Shown one piece after another: positions 1 through 9,642 of a stretch of DNA of 37,052 nucleotides. Under the pieces are notes generated by a model that worked only from the letters and a program-made list of their open reading frames with translations, ran no database searches and had not been told where the DNA came from. This stretch comes from an uncultured Prevotellaceae bacterium. GTDB taxonomy: Bacteria > Bacteroidota > Bacteroidia > Bacteroidales > Bacteroidaceae. Made by a program: the position numbers and the translations under genes. The stretch spans positions 1 to 37,052 of the forward strand of contig OMXL01000031.1 in NCBI GenBank assembly GCA_900314985.1, in the 5' to 3' direction. Each line of letters begins with the position of its first letter. Within the stretch, counting starts at the first letter, position 1.

Positions 1-1
1 T

Positions 2-472
2 CATGCTAACGACCCAAGTGCAGGACTGGCATCACACATCAACCGCGACCAGTTCAAATTGTTTTGCGGAGATACAGGGCTGTTTGTCACTCTCGCTTTT
101 TGGGACGATAAATTTACAGAGAATGTCATTTACCAGAAATTGCTGAGTGACAAACTGAAGGCTGATGTGGGCTATGTCTATGAGAATGTGGTGTCACAGA
201 TACTGACAGCAGCAGGAAATAAGCTATATTACCATACGTGGCCAACGCCATCGGGCAAACATAATTACGAGATAGACTTCCTTCTGTCTCGTAAAGCTAA
301 AATTTGCCCAATAGAAGTCAAGTCATCGACATCCAATCTTCATGTTTCTATCGATGAATTCCAAAAAAAGTTCTCAGCCCGCATTCAGCAACGATACCTT
401 CTACACTCGAAGGATATTCGTAAAGAGCAAGACTTGATATTACTGCCAATGTATATGTCAATGTTTCTTTAG
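2..472 (+). CDS. AAA-family ATPase with DUF4143, C-terminal part only
   Basis: The frame is open from base 2, so the gene starts before the window; the first internal start-like codon (TTG at 59) is not the real start. About 156 residues remain. The phrases DQFKLFCGDTGLFVTLAFW, then HNYEIDFLLS and CPIEVKSS, are typical of the C-terminal DUF4143 region of Bacteroidales ATPases (AAA_14 plus DUF4143). The D...E-x-K pattern (EIDFLL, then PIEVKSS) looks like a PD-(D/E)XK nuclease-type fold, which is known for this domain; activity here is inference. These genes are common and often multi-copy in Bacteroidales, and their role is unclear. The next gene is convergent. The 84 bases between them hold a small inverted repeat (GCAATCA at 499-505, TGATTGC at 516-522) without a clear T-run, at best a weak terminator. 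Confidence 0.85.
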   Translation, partial: HANDPSAGLASHINRDQFKLFCGDTGLFVTLAFWDDKFTENVIYQKLLSDKLKADVGYVYENVVSQILTAAGNKLYYHTWPTPSGKHNYEIDFLLSRKAKICPIEVKSSTSNLHVSIDEFQKKFSARIQQRYLLHSKDIRKEQDLILLPMYMSMFL

Positions 473-556
473 AATCGTTTTTATTATTAGATTTTGTAGC
501 AATCAAAGGGACCTCTGATTGCCGATGTCACTGACCTGTCCCTCGTGGCACAGAAA

Positions 557-3500
557 TCAGGCAGATTTAATCATCCCCATCATATCGTCCACATAACCAT
601 CGTTCAGCTGGAACAGCACATGGTTCTTGTGGAATTCTTCCATATGGCCTTGTCCCCAGAAGTCTACCTGACGATAGTCCGTGTTGCTGATAATAAAGCT
701 ATTCAGGGCAATACTATCATCACCTAAGGTTGGCTCGATGACTTCCTTCAGATACTTGTATAACTGTATCTTTTCATCCTCCATGCCATGCAGATGACTG
801 ATACCTTTGGGGTCGATGAAGTTCACATACTGCTTTCTGCCCTCACGAATCCAGAGGATGAAGTCTGGATAGAAGCCAGCATTCTCGAAGAAGCCTATAC
901 CCTTGCGACTGACGTTTCGCAGCAGATAGATCTCGCGACCTTCACCATGCTGCTGATAATAGCGTTGAAGGTCATTGATAAACTTTCGTTCACCCTTGTT
1001 AACTGCCACAGGATAAATCTGTACCTCATTGCCCTCGCCAGGTTTGAAGTTCTCACTAAGGAACATCACAGGATTAAAAAGGTGTTGAGCGAAATACAAA
1101 GCCTCAAAGTTCTCGTTCTCAATACGACGCAAGCCATTCAGCGTACCCTCGCGCACTTCCTTTTCAATGCCTTGCAAGGCCTTTATCCAATTGTCCTGTG
1201 TCTTACTGACAGCAATCTCGTATTCCCTGATGAAGTTGGGATCTTCCTTCGTCAATACCTCTATATGCTGATGCTTTGATTCTTCCTTGCCTCGTTTCAT
1301 CTTATAGGCCTTATCTATGAATGCTTTCAGCAAACTTACGGCTATCTCCTGCCACTCTGCCACGTCGCGTCCATAGTCGCTACTATACTGCATCGAGCGT
1401 TCTGGCACCCATAGCTTGTACCATTGACGGTCATACAATATCTCGCGCAACTCGTCCTGATGAATCTCCATATTATACCACGAACGCTCGTTCTTGAAGT
1501 CCACCATCTCGAAGAATACATCAGTCCAATTCAGCAAATCCAACTGCCAGTCTTTCAACCAGTCTTCATGTTTCTCAGCTGTGCCGTTTCCACCTCTTTC
1601 GCTCTGAAGCTTCTGAATCTTTGGATACCAGTCAAGAGTAATGCGGACAATCTTGCAATAATCCAACAGACTTTTGATAGGTACTTCTTTCTTGAAGTTA
1701 TAGTCCTTATCTACTCTCAGTATCTTCAAGCCCTCTGGAAGTGTCTGTATCGTGGGAATCGTCAGTTCCACAATCTCGCTGTCGTTCTGTGGCAGACCTT
1801 CATCCTCCAAGTAGGCTTTGAACTGGTCCATATAGTTGGAGCGTACACCAAAGATGTTCAGCGTCTCCATTACCTTTAGGTCTTTGGGTATCATGCTGTC
1901 GTGAGGCTTGATGCTGCTGTCAAGAGCCGTGCTACGCTTCAGCGACATCTTATAGCCCTTCAGTCGCACACCACGTCCAAACATCTGAATAATCTGTGAG
2001 CCCTCGCTTTTACCAAAGTTCATCAAGCCCATCAACGACACGCGCCAACAGCTCCAGCCCTCAGTAAACTTCTTCGAGCCAATCAGCATGTTAACTGTTG
2101 ACGTCTTTTCTGTTATCTCTGCAAACAGTGACCTATTGGTAAAGGGCTTTTCAAAAACATCAAACGCTTCAGTAGCTCTACACATATCAGCCACCTTTTT
2201 GGTGTCGCCTACAAAGATGAGTCCAAAATAGTCTGACGTACCTACACGAAGTCCTATTTCTCCATCCAGTCCTTTCAGTACATCCACATGCAGCGTTGCT
2301 TCGATGCTGGCATTAAACACCTCCTTCAGTACACCTTGATATATCTTTTCAGCCTTGGCTGCATCAATGTTATACTCGTTGTCCTTCTTCAGTCGTTTAA
2401 ACGCCTTACTGAAGATAGCATTGCCGTTCTTATCCGTCAGCGAGGTGGTACCATTCAGGATATTGATGATATGCTGTTTATAGTCGTTCTTCTGTTTTAG
2501 GAAGTCGTTCAGGAAAAGCAGAATCATCACTACGTCTGACACTTGATGACCATTCCACACATTGCCTGCACTTGATGCGCTGACGCTACCACCGACAAAC
2601 ACCCCCAGCGGATTATCTATCAGGAAGTCGCGCTCTATGCGATGGTCGCTTTTGAACACCACCTTTTGCTCATACAGACAGAGCAGATACGCCGTCAGAT
2701 ACTCTGCCAGCATGTGCTGCTCCTGCCATTCTCGCATATTCATAATGCGATAATCCTTGCCATAGCCGTCATTATAGAAATAGCGATAGCTATAGTCGAA
2801 GAGCGTGGCCTTACCGTATATCTGCAGGAACTCTTTCTTGTCCTTGTTGCCTAAAGCACCTATGGCCTGTCCAAAGGTAGCAGAGTATTCAAATGAGAAA
2901 CCATTCTCAGTCAGTTTATTGCGATACTTCATCCACACATCGCCGCCACTACCTTTGTGGGCCTCATCAATGAGCACCAGGTTATTCCCTTCGAAACTGT
3001 CAACAGCCACAGTCTTGTCGCCATTGGTATCTGCCAGCTTGTTGATGTCAATCACCTGAATGGTCTGCTTCTGGAAGAAGCCTCCCAGTCCTCCTTTCGA
3101 GAACAACTCTGCTGACATGTTCGACTTTTGTAGCTGCTCCAAATGCTGTCGGCTCAGTTCCTCGTTGGGTGTCAACAGGATTATGTTGTTGATATCGTTC
3201 AACTTACCTGCCTTCTGTGCATAGTATAGATACTGCTTGATGTGAACTTGCATCATCAGCGTCTTACCTGCACCAGTAGCACACCAGAAGGCCAGCTTGT
3301 TCAGGTCGTCCTCTGTAAATTCAGGTACCCCATCCCATGTTCCTTCACGAAAGGTAAAATCGTTTAATAGGAATTCATTGAGTTCTTTTACCAATCCCTG
3401 TTTATTGTGGAAATACCTATCTAAATAGATCTCAGTAAACAGCAGACTCAGATACTGGAAATACTTCCAAACAATCTTATCCCTACGCTTTTCATTAATC

Positions 3501-3757
3501 TCGTTGGTCAACTTCACAATATGATGGTCGTACTCCAGCAGGTCGTCTGTGGTCACCTCGCCATTATGCAGATGATCACGCATCGCATAGTAGAGGCGCG
3601 AGATACCGTTCTCATCAACACCTTCATAGATGGGGTCTTTCAAGTCCTCTGATAGAGCCGTCAGACTCTTGGCGCCCAACAAGTGGAGCACATAGTTGAA
3701 CGTCACCAGCGCATATTGCAGCTTTCCGTTGTCTGTTCGTTGTCTTCCTCTTGGCAT
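557..3757 (-). CDS. Type III restriction Res-like DEAD/DEAH helicase-nuclease
   Basis: A 1066-residue superfamily 2 helicase with a C-terminal nuclease domain. Walker A is TGAGKT (residues 161-166), the DEAH box is at 264-267, and the motif VI-like MFGRGVRLKG is near 640. Near the C-terminus FYPDFILW (PD at 964-965) is followed by FIDPKG (D982-x-K984), which is the PD-(D/E)XK active site of type III Res subunits. All key motifs are present, so the protein looks intact. It should use ATP to translocate on DNA and cut when paired with the methyltransferase encoded just upstream. Its ATG lies 4 bases after the stop codon (3762-3764) of the restored methyltransferase frame, so the pair was probably translationally coupled. 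It is the last gene of the SNF2-methyltransferase-Res unit. Whether it restricts DNA while its partner is frameshifted is unknown. Confidence 0.9.
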   Translation of the reverse strand: MPRGRQRTDNGKLQYALVTFNYVLHLLGAKSLTALSEDLKDPIYEGVDENGISRLYYAMRDHLHNGEVTTDDLLEYDHHIVKLTNEINEKRRDKIVWKYFQYLSLLFTEIYLDRYFHNKQGLVKELNEFLLNDFTFREGTWDGVPEFTEDDLNKLAFWCATGAGKTLMMQVHIKQYLYYAQKAGKLNDINNIILLTPNEELSRQHLEQLQKSNMSAELFSKGGLGGFFQKQTIQVIDINKLADTNGDKTVAVDSFEGNNLVLIDEAHKGSGGDVWMKYRNKLTENGFSFEYSATFGQAIGALGNKDKKEFLQIYGKATLFDYSYRYFYNDGYGKDYRIMNMREWQEQHMLAEYLTAYLLCLYEQKVVFKSDHRIERDFLIDNPLGVFVGGSVSASSAGNVWNGHQVSDVVMILLFLNDFLKQKNDYKQHIINILNGTTSLTDKNGNAIFSKAFKRLKKDNEYNIDAAKAEKIYQGVLKEVFNASIEATLHVDVLKGLDGEIGLRVGTSDYFGLIFVGDTKKVADMCRATEAFDVFEKPFTNRSLFAEITEKTSTVNMLIGSKKFTEGWSCWRVSLMGLMNFGKSEGSQIIQMFGRGVRLKGYKMSLKRSTALDSSIKPHDSMIPKDLKVMETLNIFGVRSNYMDQFKAYLEDEGLPQNDSEIVELTIPTIQTLPEGLKILRVDKDYNFKKEVPIKSLLDYCKIVRITLDWYPKIQKLQSERGGNGTAEKHEDWLKDWQLDLLNWTDVFFEMVDFKNERSWYNMEIHQDELREILYDRQWYKLWVPERSMQYSSDYGRDVAEWQEIAVSLLKAFIDKAYKMKRGKEESKHQHIEVLTKEDPNFIREYEIAVSKTQDNWIKALQGIEKEVREGTLNGLRRIENENFEALYFAQHLFNPVMFLSENFKPGEGNEVQIYPVAVNKGERKFINDLQRYYQQHGEGREIYLLRNVSRKGIGFFENAGFYPDFILWIREGRKQYVNFIDPKGISHLHGMEDEKIQLYKYLKEVIEPTLGDDSIALNSFIISNTDYRQVDFWGQGHMEEFHKNHVLFQLNDGYVDDMMGMIKSA

Positions 3758-3761
3758 AGTC

Positions 3762-3898
3762 TTATTCCTCCTCGAACATACGTTTCATCAGTTCCTGCTC
3801 TATCAGTCGAACCTTCCAATGCTCCTCGTCGCTCTTAAGGTTTGGCAGGGTGTTGTCGCCATTCACGTAAATCGTGCATGTTCCTTTTCTATATGCGT
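3762..3898 (-). pseudogene. Detached C-terminal tail of the methyltransferase gene (frameshift)
   Basis: On the minus strand the methyltransferase reads into TGA at 3863-3865 after HIEKEHARFT. In another frame the same stretch reads R-K-G-T-C-T-I-Y-V-N-G-D and continues as an open frame to MKRMFEEE and a TAA at 3762-3764, directly before the Res ATG. The frame change can be repaired by removing one AT from the TATAT at 3890-3894, or by adding one base near there, for example in the short T-run at 3885-3888. The restored protein would be about 965 residues, 33 more than the annotated frame. A sequencing or assembly indel would look the same. Confidence 0.65.
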
Positions 3899-6661
3899 CG
3901 TACCTTCCACTACGCAGATGTTGTCATCCTTATGCCAGTGGATGCTGTCAACGTGCAGACCTATCAGATAGTTGAAGGTGTCCACCAAATCTACAGGTGT
4001 ATCCACAAGTTCATTGTCGCGAGTAGTCTTGATGGTATAGTCAAAGGGACGAACAAAGTCCTTTGTGTTGATAAGGCTTTCACGAGTCTCTGTGTCGAGC
4101 ATATAGCGCAGCACATAACTCTCGTTGTCAGGCTTACCAAAGCCATCGTTCACCTCCAAGTTGTTCAGCGTATCTTCGTACTGCTCCAAACGGATGTATT
4201 TGAAGCATTGGGAAACACCTTTACGAGATACAGGCTTGCCGTTGTTCCAGTCTTCTGAGTAAACGGCCTTTTCAACACGAGTTCGTGTAGCAACATCAAA
4301 GTAATTGCCCATTTCTGCGAGTATATACTTTCGCGAGCCATTATCAGTTTTATTAATACTGATAACAGCATGTGCAGTAGTTCCAGAGCCAGCAAAGAAG
4401 TCAAGGATATATCCTTTTTTCTGTTCACCCATTCCAGCTAATATGCAATCTTGAACGTTATATATTGATTTGGGATATCCAAATGGAATTTTCATTGCTG
4501 TCAACAACCTTGATCCATAGCTATTTGCAGAATACTTTTTGTCAAACCAACAAGACTTGAATCTAAATTTCTTTTTGGTTCGCATTATATCTATTTCTGA
4601 AGAAGAAATGTCTTTAACCCATAATTCATCAAGAATGGATTCTACAGTACCTCTTTCAAATACCCATTTTTTCTCTACGCCATTATTATCTATTGGATAA
4701 ATTGCTATAATGCCATTGCTTTCATCTACGTTTCTGCTTGCTGGGTGAAAATCATCAGCACACACATCTCCAAAACCAATAATCTTTTTGTCTTTTACAT
4801 AAATAGGATAAAAACAATTTTTAGCATCCGTGCGAAGATTGCTATTCCCAGAATTATCTCGAAAGGTTCTTGTATCCCAATCGTTTGGGTCTTCACGCTC
4901 TTCAAGACCTAAAGTATTTTTCCCTTGAAATGATGGGTAAACAAAAATAGCATATTCACTTGAAAAAGAAATATTATAACCTTGTTGACCAGTAGGATTA
5001 TGTACAACTGCAACAGGAGCAACTTCTTTTTCTGGGTTGAGATCAATAAGTAATTGAGATAACTTACACTGCTCAACCTCATCTATTGCTACAATTTCAA
5101 CTCCATCGTTTACTAGCGTATTATTTGCAAGTGAAAGTCTATTTTCCATTAGGCTCAACCATGAAGCATGTTTAAATGTGTTTTTATACAGAATTTCACT
5201 CGAATCCGCATTGTATGGAGGATCAATATATATACATTTCACCTGCTTTGCATATTTCTTCTGTAATAAATTTAGTGCTTGGAAGTTTTCACTATTTATC
5301 AGTAAGCCATTTGTATGGTCATCCAAATCTTCTATCTCAGCAAGTAGCTTATGTTTGAATTGTAATGAGAAGAATTTTGTATCAAGAACAAGATACTTAT
5401 TCTGTTCATCTTTCAGAAAATCAATTGTTAATGGTTCACTATACGCAACTGACATCATGTCTCCATTAATCTCATCTATAGCGAACAGGCGTACCCATTC
5501 CTTTCTCTGCTCCTCATTAGCACAGATTTCTGGATAGAATTTTTCAGGTACACGATCAAGCGTAATGCAATAATCACTTTGTACTACGAACTTCTTCTTT
5601 AGCCAAAGGCGCTTTTGGAAGTTCTCTAATTGTGCTAAGAAATCAATGATTTTCTGGCCAACCTTCTCTATGGCTTTTACTACAGCCAGCTGACTCTGCA
5701 ACTTGGCAGCATCGAGGTCGGCAATGACGAATACTTCATTCTTGATATAGAAGTCCAACTCACGACTCAAGAAACCACCAAGATCTTTATGGATAAAGTA
5801 ATCGAACGAGTTCTTAGCTGTATAGGCATTGATGTGCTTCTCTAACAACACACTCTCGTCTGTTACCTGCTCCTTCATCAATAACTCTTGCCATGCAGCA
5901 GGCACAGCAGCAGACAGTGCCTCAAAAGCTTTCTTGTTCAGTTCCTTCTGCTTCGTTGCCTTAGGCATCAGCTCGTAGGTGAAGCTGATGTGCAGCTCGC
6001 CATCCACCTCTTCGACAACAGGCTTACCATCCTCTGTGCGCAATATATCGAAGCGGCGTTCCATGCCGTTGGTATTCTTGTTGTTGTTCTGCTCAGTAGA
6101 AGCATCTACCAATACAAAACATATTCTGCGACCATCGCGTAGTTTGAAAGTGTAGTTCTTGAAATACTCTGAGGTCTTGATGTAATACTGGTCGTAGTTG
6201 GCCCAATAGAGTTTTACTTCTTCACCATTATAGGGAATGGCATAGGCAGAATTGCCGCCACTCTTATAGCGACGCTGAGACACAAAATCGCCCCCCTCGT
6301 AATAGCGGCTGAAAAACTGCGTAAGACGAGAGAATACGGTGTTCTGCAAATCATCAATACCTGTACTGCTTTGAGCTATCTGCTGGCGCAGTTGCTGTAC
6401 CTTGGGGTTCGTATCAGGGTCGATTCCCAGATTCTTACAACCCTCAATGGCTTTGGTCAACTCCTGTTGTAGTGTATCGTCTGTCTTGACATACTCTTGC
6501 AAAGTTTTCTCTACCTGTGGCAACAATTGGTTGTCAAGGAAGTCATTGATTTGATTACGCTTATGGTTCATGATGCGATAGATGCCAAAGTCCAGCTCGG
6601 CATGGTCCATCATGAATATCTCCTGTAGCTTCTTGCGAAATGCTTCGTAATGTTGATTCAT
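3863..6661 (-). CDS. Adenine-specific DNA methyltransferase, type III Mod-like (C-terminally frameshifted)
   Basis: A 932-residue beta-class N6-adenine methyltransferase. Motif IV DPPY is at residues 480-483 and the AdoMet-binding FAGSG (motif I) is at about 756-760. That order, with a target-recognition segment between them, is the one used by type III Mod proteins. The first 440 or so residues are a long extension with helical, Gln-rich stretches. Base composition is uneven: the segment from about 4290 to 5560, which covers DPPY, the recognition segment and FAGSG, is AT-rich (17 of 60 G+C in 4561-4620), while the 5' part is not (31 of 60 in 6001-6060). This suggests exchange of the specificity region. 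The reading frame ends early at 3863 because of a frameshift described separately; the catalytic motifs are unaffected. It lies 12 bases after the SNF2 gene, in the same unit. Confidence 0.88.
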   Translation of the reverse strand: MNQHYEAFRKKLQEIFMMDHAELDFGIYRIMNHKRNQINDFLDNQLLPQVEKTLQEYVKTDDTLQQELTKAIEGCKNLGIDPDTNPKVQQLRQQIAQSSTGIDDLQNTVFSRLTQFFSRYYEGGDFVSQRRYKSGGNSAYAIPYNGEEVKLYWANYDQYYIKTSEYFKNYTFKLRDGRRICFVLVDASTEQNNNKNTNGMERRFDILRTEDGKPVVEEVDGELHISFTYELMPKATKQKELNKKAFEALSAAVPAAWQELLMKEQVTDESVLLEKHINAYTAKNSFDYFIHKDLGGFLSRELDFYIKNEVFVIADLDAAKLQSQLAVVKAIEKVGQKIIDFLAQLENFQKRLWLKKKFVVQSDYCITLDRVPEKFYPEICANEEQRKEWVRLFAIDEINGDMMSVAYSEPLTIDFLKDEQNKYLVLDTKFFSLQFKHKLLAEIEDLDDHTNGLLINSENFQALNLLQKKYAKQVKCIYIDPPYNADSSEILYKNTFKHASWLSLMENRLSLANNTLVNDGVEIVAIDEVEQCKLSQLLIDLNPEKEVAPVAVVHNPTGQQGYNISFSSEYAIFVYPSFQGKNTLGLEEREDPNDWDTRTFRDNSGNSNLRTDAKNCFYPIYVKDKKIIGFGDVCADDFHPASRNVDESNGIIAIYPIDNNGVEKKWVFERGTVESILDELWVKDISSSEIDIMRTKKKFRFKSCWFDKKYSANSYGSRLLTAMKIPFGYPKSIYNVQDCILAGMGEQKKGYILDFFAGSGTTAHAVISINKTDNGSRKYILAEMGNYFDVATRTRVEKAVYSEDWNNGKPVSRKGVSQCFKYIRLEQYEDTLNNLEVNDGFGKPDNESYVLRYMLDTETRESLINTKDFVRPFDYTIKTTRDNELVDTPVDLVDTFNYLIGLHVDSIHWHKDDNICVVEGTTHIEKEHARFT

Positions 6662-6673
6662 ATATAATGTCGT

Positions 6674-9580
6674 TTATTTGCTTAGTGTAAAGTGAATGAA
6701 AAACAGTTCCTTGTCGCTAATCTGTTGGTTCAGATACTGGCGCAGACGGGCAATCATCTCATCGCGTTGCTGCTCAATTTCTTCGTCCAAGTCATCTTGC
6801 TCAGCACGTTTCCTCTTCAGTTCGTTTGTTACCTGTTTCAGTTCTTTTTCAAGGTCCAGTTTCTCATTCAGCGAGTCTGCCTTAGTGAGTAATCGCTGTT
6901 TCTCTTTCTTCTTGGCTTTTAACTGTTTGATTTCTCGCTCAATGGTCAACTCCTTATCGTCAGCCCAAGCCTCCACATGAGCTATCTCATCCTTCAGCAT
7001 TTTGTCGTTGCGCTCGCTGATTTGGGTGGTTAGCGCATCCTTACGGACATCATAGAAGCGCGACATCTCTGTTTGTGGCACTTCATGGATGGTGTTTCCT
7101 GCTGTAGCCACAATACCCAATATGCGCTGGGCCAGTTCTGATGACAATTCCTCGCCTTGAGCACCGATGGCTGTCAGCACAATATGATCTTCGTCCTGTC
7201 CATCGCTGTGATAGCTGACAAGGTGAGCTGCCAAGTAACCTTCTCGACAATCTGTCTGTTCTATGATGGAATTCTTATAGGGATGGCGGTTATAATCGAA
7301 ATGCAGTTCACGATGAGGTAGTTCCTTATTCTTAGCTGCATCGATAATAGCCTTTGCCAATGGATGTGACAGACGGTAGTTTTCATAGCGTCCGTCTGTA
7401 TTGCTTATCTGATAAGTGCCTGTGGCGATATTTTGTTGAGGGAAGGGATTTTGCTTCAACGTGAAGATCAGATTATCTGCATCCGTTGCTTCTATGCATT
7501 CAGGGGCATACGATACTGTCAAGGCATAGAGCCAACGATGGATACGACTGATGTTCTTGTCATCGTTCTCCCTACGAATACGCAGCAGATTGACCACGTC
7601 TTCATCCAGATTCTCCAACAAGGCCTGACGTGTCTCGTTCATCGTCTGCTGTATCTGTGCATCCATCTCGTTCTGCACCTGGTCGAAAGCAGCATTGATT
7701 TCCTCTGGTGTACGACAGGTTTGATAGATTTCCAACAGGCGTTTCTCAAAATCTACACCTGACTCGATGCTACCCAGCACATCGTCGCTGGCACCAAAGA
7801 TGCCATCGAACAGATGGAACTTTTCATAGAGCAACTGATAAACACGGATGTCGGCTGCATTCTTCACATTGATAAAATTGCAAACCACCACATCATTACG
7901 CTGACCGTAACGATGGCATCTACCTATGCGTTGTTCTACACGTTGGGGATTCCACGGCAGGTCGAAGTTGGCGATAAATGAGCAGAACTGGAGGTTGATA
8001 CCTTCAGATGCTGCCTCTGTGGCAATCATGATAGAAGCCTTATTGCGGAAATAGTCAACGATGGCTTGACGGCGATTGGCTGACTTGGATTCAGAGATAC
8101 GGCCTGTACGTTCATTGACAGCACGCCAGTTTTTGTAGATTTGCTTGCTACGCTCATCGTTGTTGCTGCCATTGAAGAGCACTATTTGTCCTTTGTAGCC
8201 ATTGGCCTCTAACAGTTCAAAGAGGTACTCCTGAGTACGACGGCTCTCTGTAAAAATCAAGGCCTTGCGATTGGCACCAAGTTCAGTCATCTTCTGGAAA
8301 CCCACCTCCAAAGCTTTCAACAAGCATTCACCTTTATTGTTGTCCTTGATGCTATTGGCAAGGTCGTAGATTTCCTGCAGGTCAGCTATTTCGTGACAGA
8401 CGGCAGTCTGCTGTTCTGGCGTGAGGCGTATCTTCTCTATTTCCTTCAAGTCTTCTTCATCGCTTTCATCCTCCCATTCCTCCGTCTCTTCTCCAAAGCT
8501 ATCATCAAAGAGGTCCTGAAGGCTTTCATCTACTTCAACTTCCTCTGTTTCCTCTTCGCCAACCAGTCGCTTCAAACGGTTGATAATGGCTTGAACGGTA
8601 TCGCATACGGCAAAGGATGATGATGCCATGAGTTTACGAATAAGCAACAACAGAAGGGTGCGCTGACCAGCGGGCAGACCGTAAGCATCGTCACGAAGCA
8701 GATAGGCACTCATCTTGTCGTAGAGTTCCTGCTCCTTCTCGCTGGGCATATACTCCTGAGCCATTGGAATGCGCGAGGTGTATTTCACATACTCTGTCAC
8801 CTGTTTGCGCAGGTTGCGATGAATCAGGGTGCTCAGACGGAATTTTAAATCATGGAAGCTGTGGTTGTCCTCTAACGAATGGTAGCCATATTGCGTATTG
8901 AAACTCTTCAGGTCGCCAAAATACTTGTCGTCGATGACGGACACCAGCCCGTATAGTTCCTGAATGTTATTCTGTAGGGGTGTGGCCGTCAGCAATAGTT
9001 TCTTATTATGACGGAAGGCATCGCTGATGCGACGTGCTGCGGCAGAAGAGTTTTTATAGACATTGCGCAGTTTGTGGGCCTCGTCGATAACCACCAAGTC
9101 CCAGTTGGTTTGCGATAGCAGGTCAGCATATTTGGCAGCATACTGATAAGAACAAATGAAAAGGTGATGTTTGCGCAGGATGATGTCTGGCGAGATCAGC
9201 GAACCACGTTCCAGAATCTCTGACTTCAGGAAGAACTTTTCTTCCATCTCCGTGCTCCACTGACGGCGCAGAGTAGCTGGAACAATAATGAGAATACGGC
9301 GTTTCTGCTCTGCCCAATACTGACTAATAACAATGCCAGCCTCGATGGTCTTACCCAGACCAACCTCATCGGCCAGTACCACACCTTTCGAAAAAGGTGA
9401 CTTCAAGGCAAACAGAGCAGCCTCTACCTGGTGAGGATTCAAATCAACACGAGCCTCTGACAGAACGCCAGCTACACGCATATCATCATCACCCGACCGC
9501 CTTGATGTGAGCAGCCAGGCGATGTACTTCTGCTGTTCTTCTGTCAATAGCGGCAAGCGCTGGTTCTGTACATCGTTCAT
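6674..9580 (-). CDS. SNF2-family DEAD/DEAH helicase
   Basis: A 968-residue SNF2/HepA-like ATPase. It has DEVGLGKT (Walker A, residues 71-78), IDEAH (165-169), and a motif VI block with QRIGRCHRYGQ in the C-terminal RecA lobe. Between the two lobes is a strongly acidic linker (ESLQDLFDD, then a run rich in E and D). The last 150 residues are charged and heptad-like, probably a coiled coil (TIEREIKQLKAKKKEK, ELKRKRAEQDDLDEE). SNF2 ATPases translocate on double-stranded DNA. Paired with a methyltransferase and a Res-like enzyme, this one is most simply part of a restriction or anti-phage complex. DISARM also uses a SNF2 protein (DrmD) and a methylase, but its hallmark DrmA, DrmB and DrmC are absent here. 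It is the first gene of its unit and lies just downstream of a structured RNA. Confidence 0.9.
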   Translation of the reverse strand: MNDVQNQRLPLLTEEQQKYIAWLLTSRRSGDDDMRVAGVLSEARVDLNPHQVEAALFALKSPFSKGVVLADEVGLGKTIEAGIVISQYWAEQKRRILIIVPATLRRQWSTEMEEKFFLKSEILERGSLISPDIILRKHHLFICSYQYAAKYADLLSQTNWDLVVIDEAHKLRNVYKNSSAAARRISDAFRHNKKLLLTATPLQNNIQELYGLVSVIDDKYFGDLKSFNTQYGYHSLEDNHSFHDLKFRLSTLIHRNLRKQVTEYVKYTSRIPMAQEYMPSEKEQELYDKMSAYLLRDDAYGLPAGQRTLLLLLIRKLMASSSFAVCDTVQAIINRLKRLVGEEETEEVEVDESLQDLFDDSFGEETEEWEDESDEEDLKEIEKIRLTPEQQTAVCHEIADLQEIYDLANSIKDNNKGECLLKALEVGFQKMTELGANRKALIFTESRRTQEYLFELLEANGYKGQIVLFNGSNNDERSKQIYKNWRAVNERTGRISESKSANRRQAIVDYFRNKASIMIATEAASEGINLQFCSFIANFDLPWNPQRVEQRIGRCHRYGQRNDVVVCNFINVKNAADIRVYQLLYEKFHLFDGIFGASDDVLGSIESGVDFEKRLLEIYQTCRTPEEINAAFDQVQNEMDAQIQQTMNETRQALLENLDEDVVNLLRIRRENDDKNISRIHRWLYALTVSYAPECIEATDADNLIFTLKQNPFPQQNIATGTYQISNTDGRYENYRLSHPLAKAIIDAAKNKELPHRELHFDYNRHPYKNSIIEQTDCREGYLAAHLVSYHSDGQDEDHIVLTAIGAQGEELSSELAQRILGIVATAGNTIHEVPQTEMSRFYDVRKDALTTQISERNDKMLKDEIAHVEAWADDKELTIEREIKQLKAKKKEKQRLLTKADSLNEKLDLEKELKQVTNELKRKRAEQDDLDEEIEQQRDEMIARLRQYLNQQISDKELFFIHFTLSK

Positions 9581-9642
9581 TACTATACCAAATTAGTAAC
9601 GTCTGTCTATGCTTCTATCTTAGGGGGTTCACTATAGGACGC

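Noticed and set aside
8440-8560. Possible frameshift or foreign insertion in the SNF2 gene
   Set aside because: The unusual composition comes from an in-frame acidic linker between the helicase lobes; motifs on both sides are intact.
557-9580. DISARM or BREX system
   Set aside because: A SNF2 protein and a methylase are present, but DrmA/DrmB/DrmC and PglZ/BrxC-type proteins are not.
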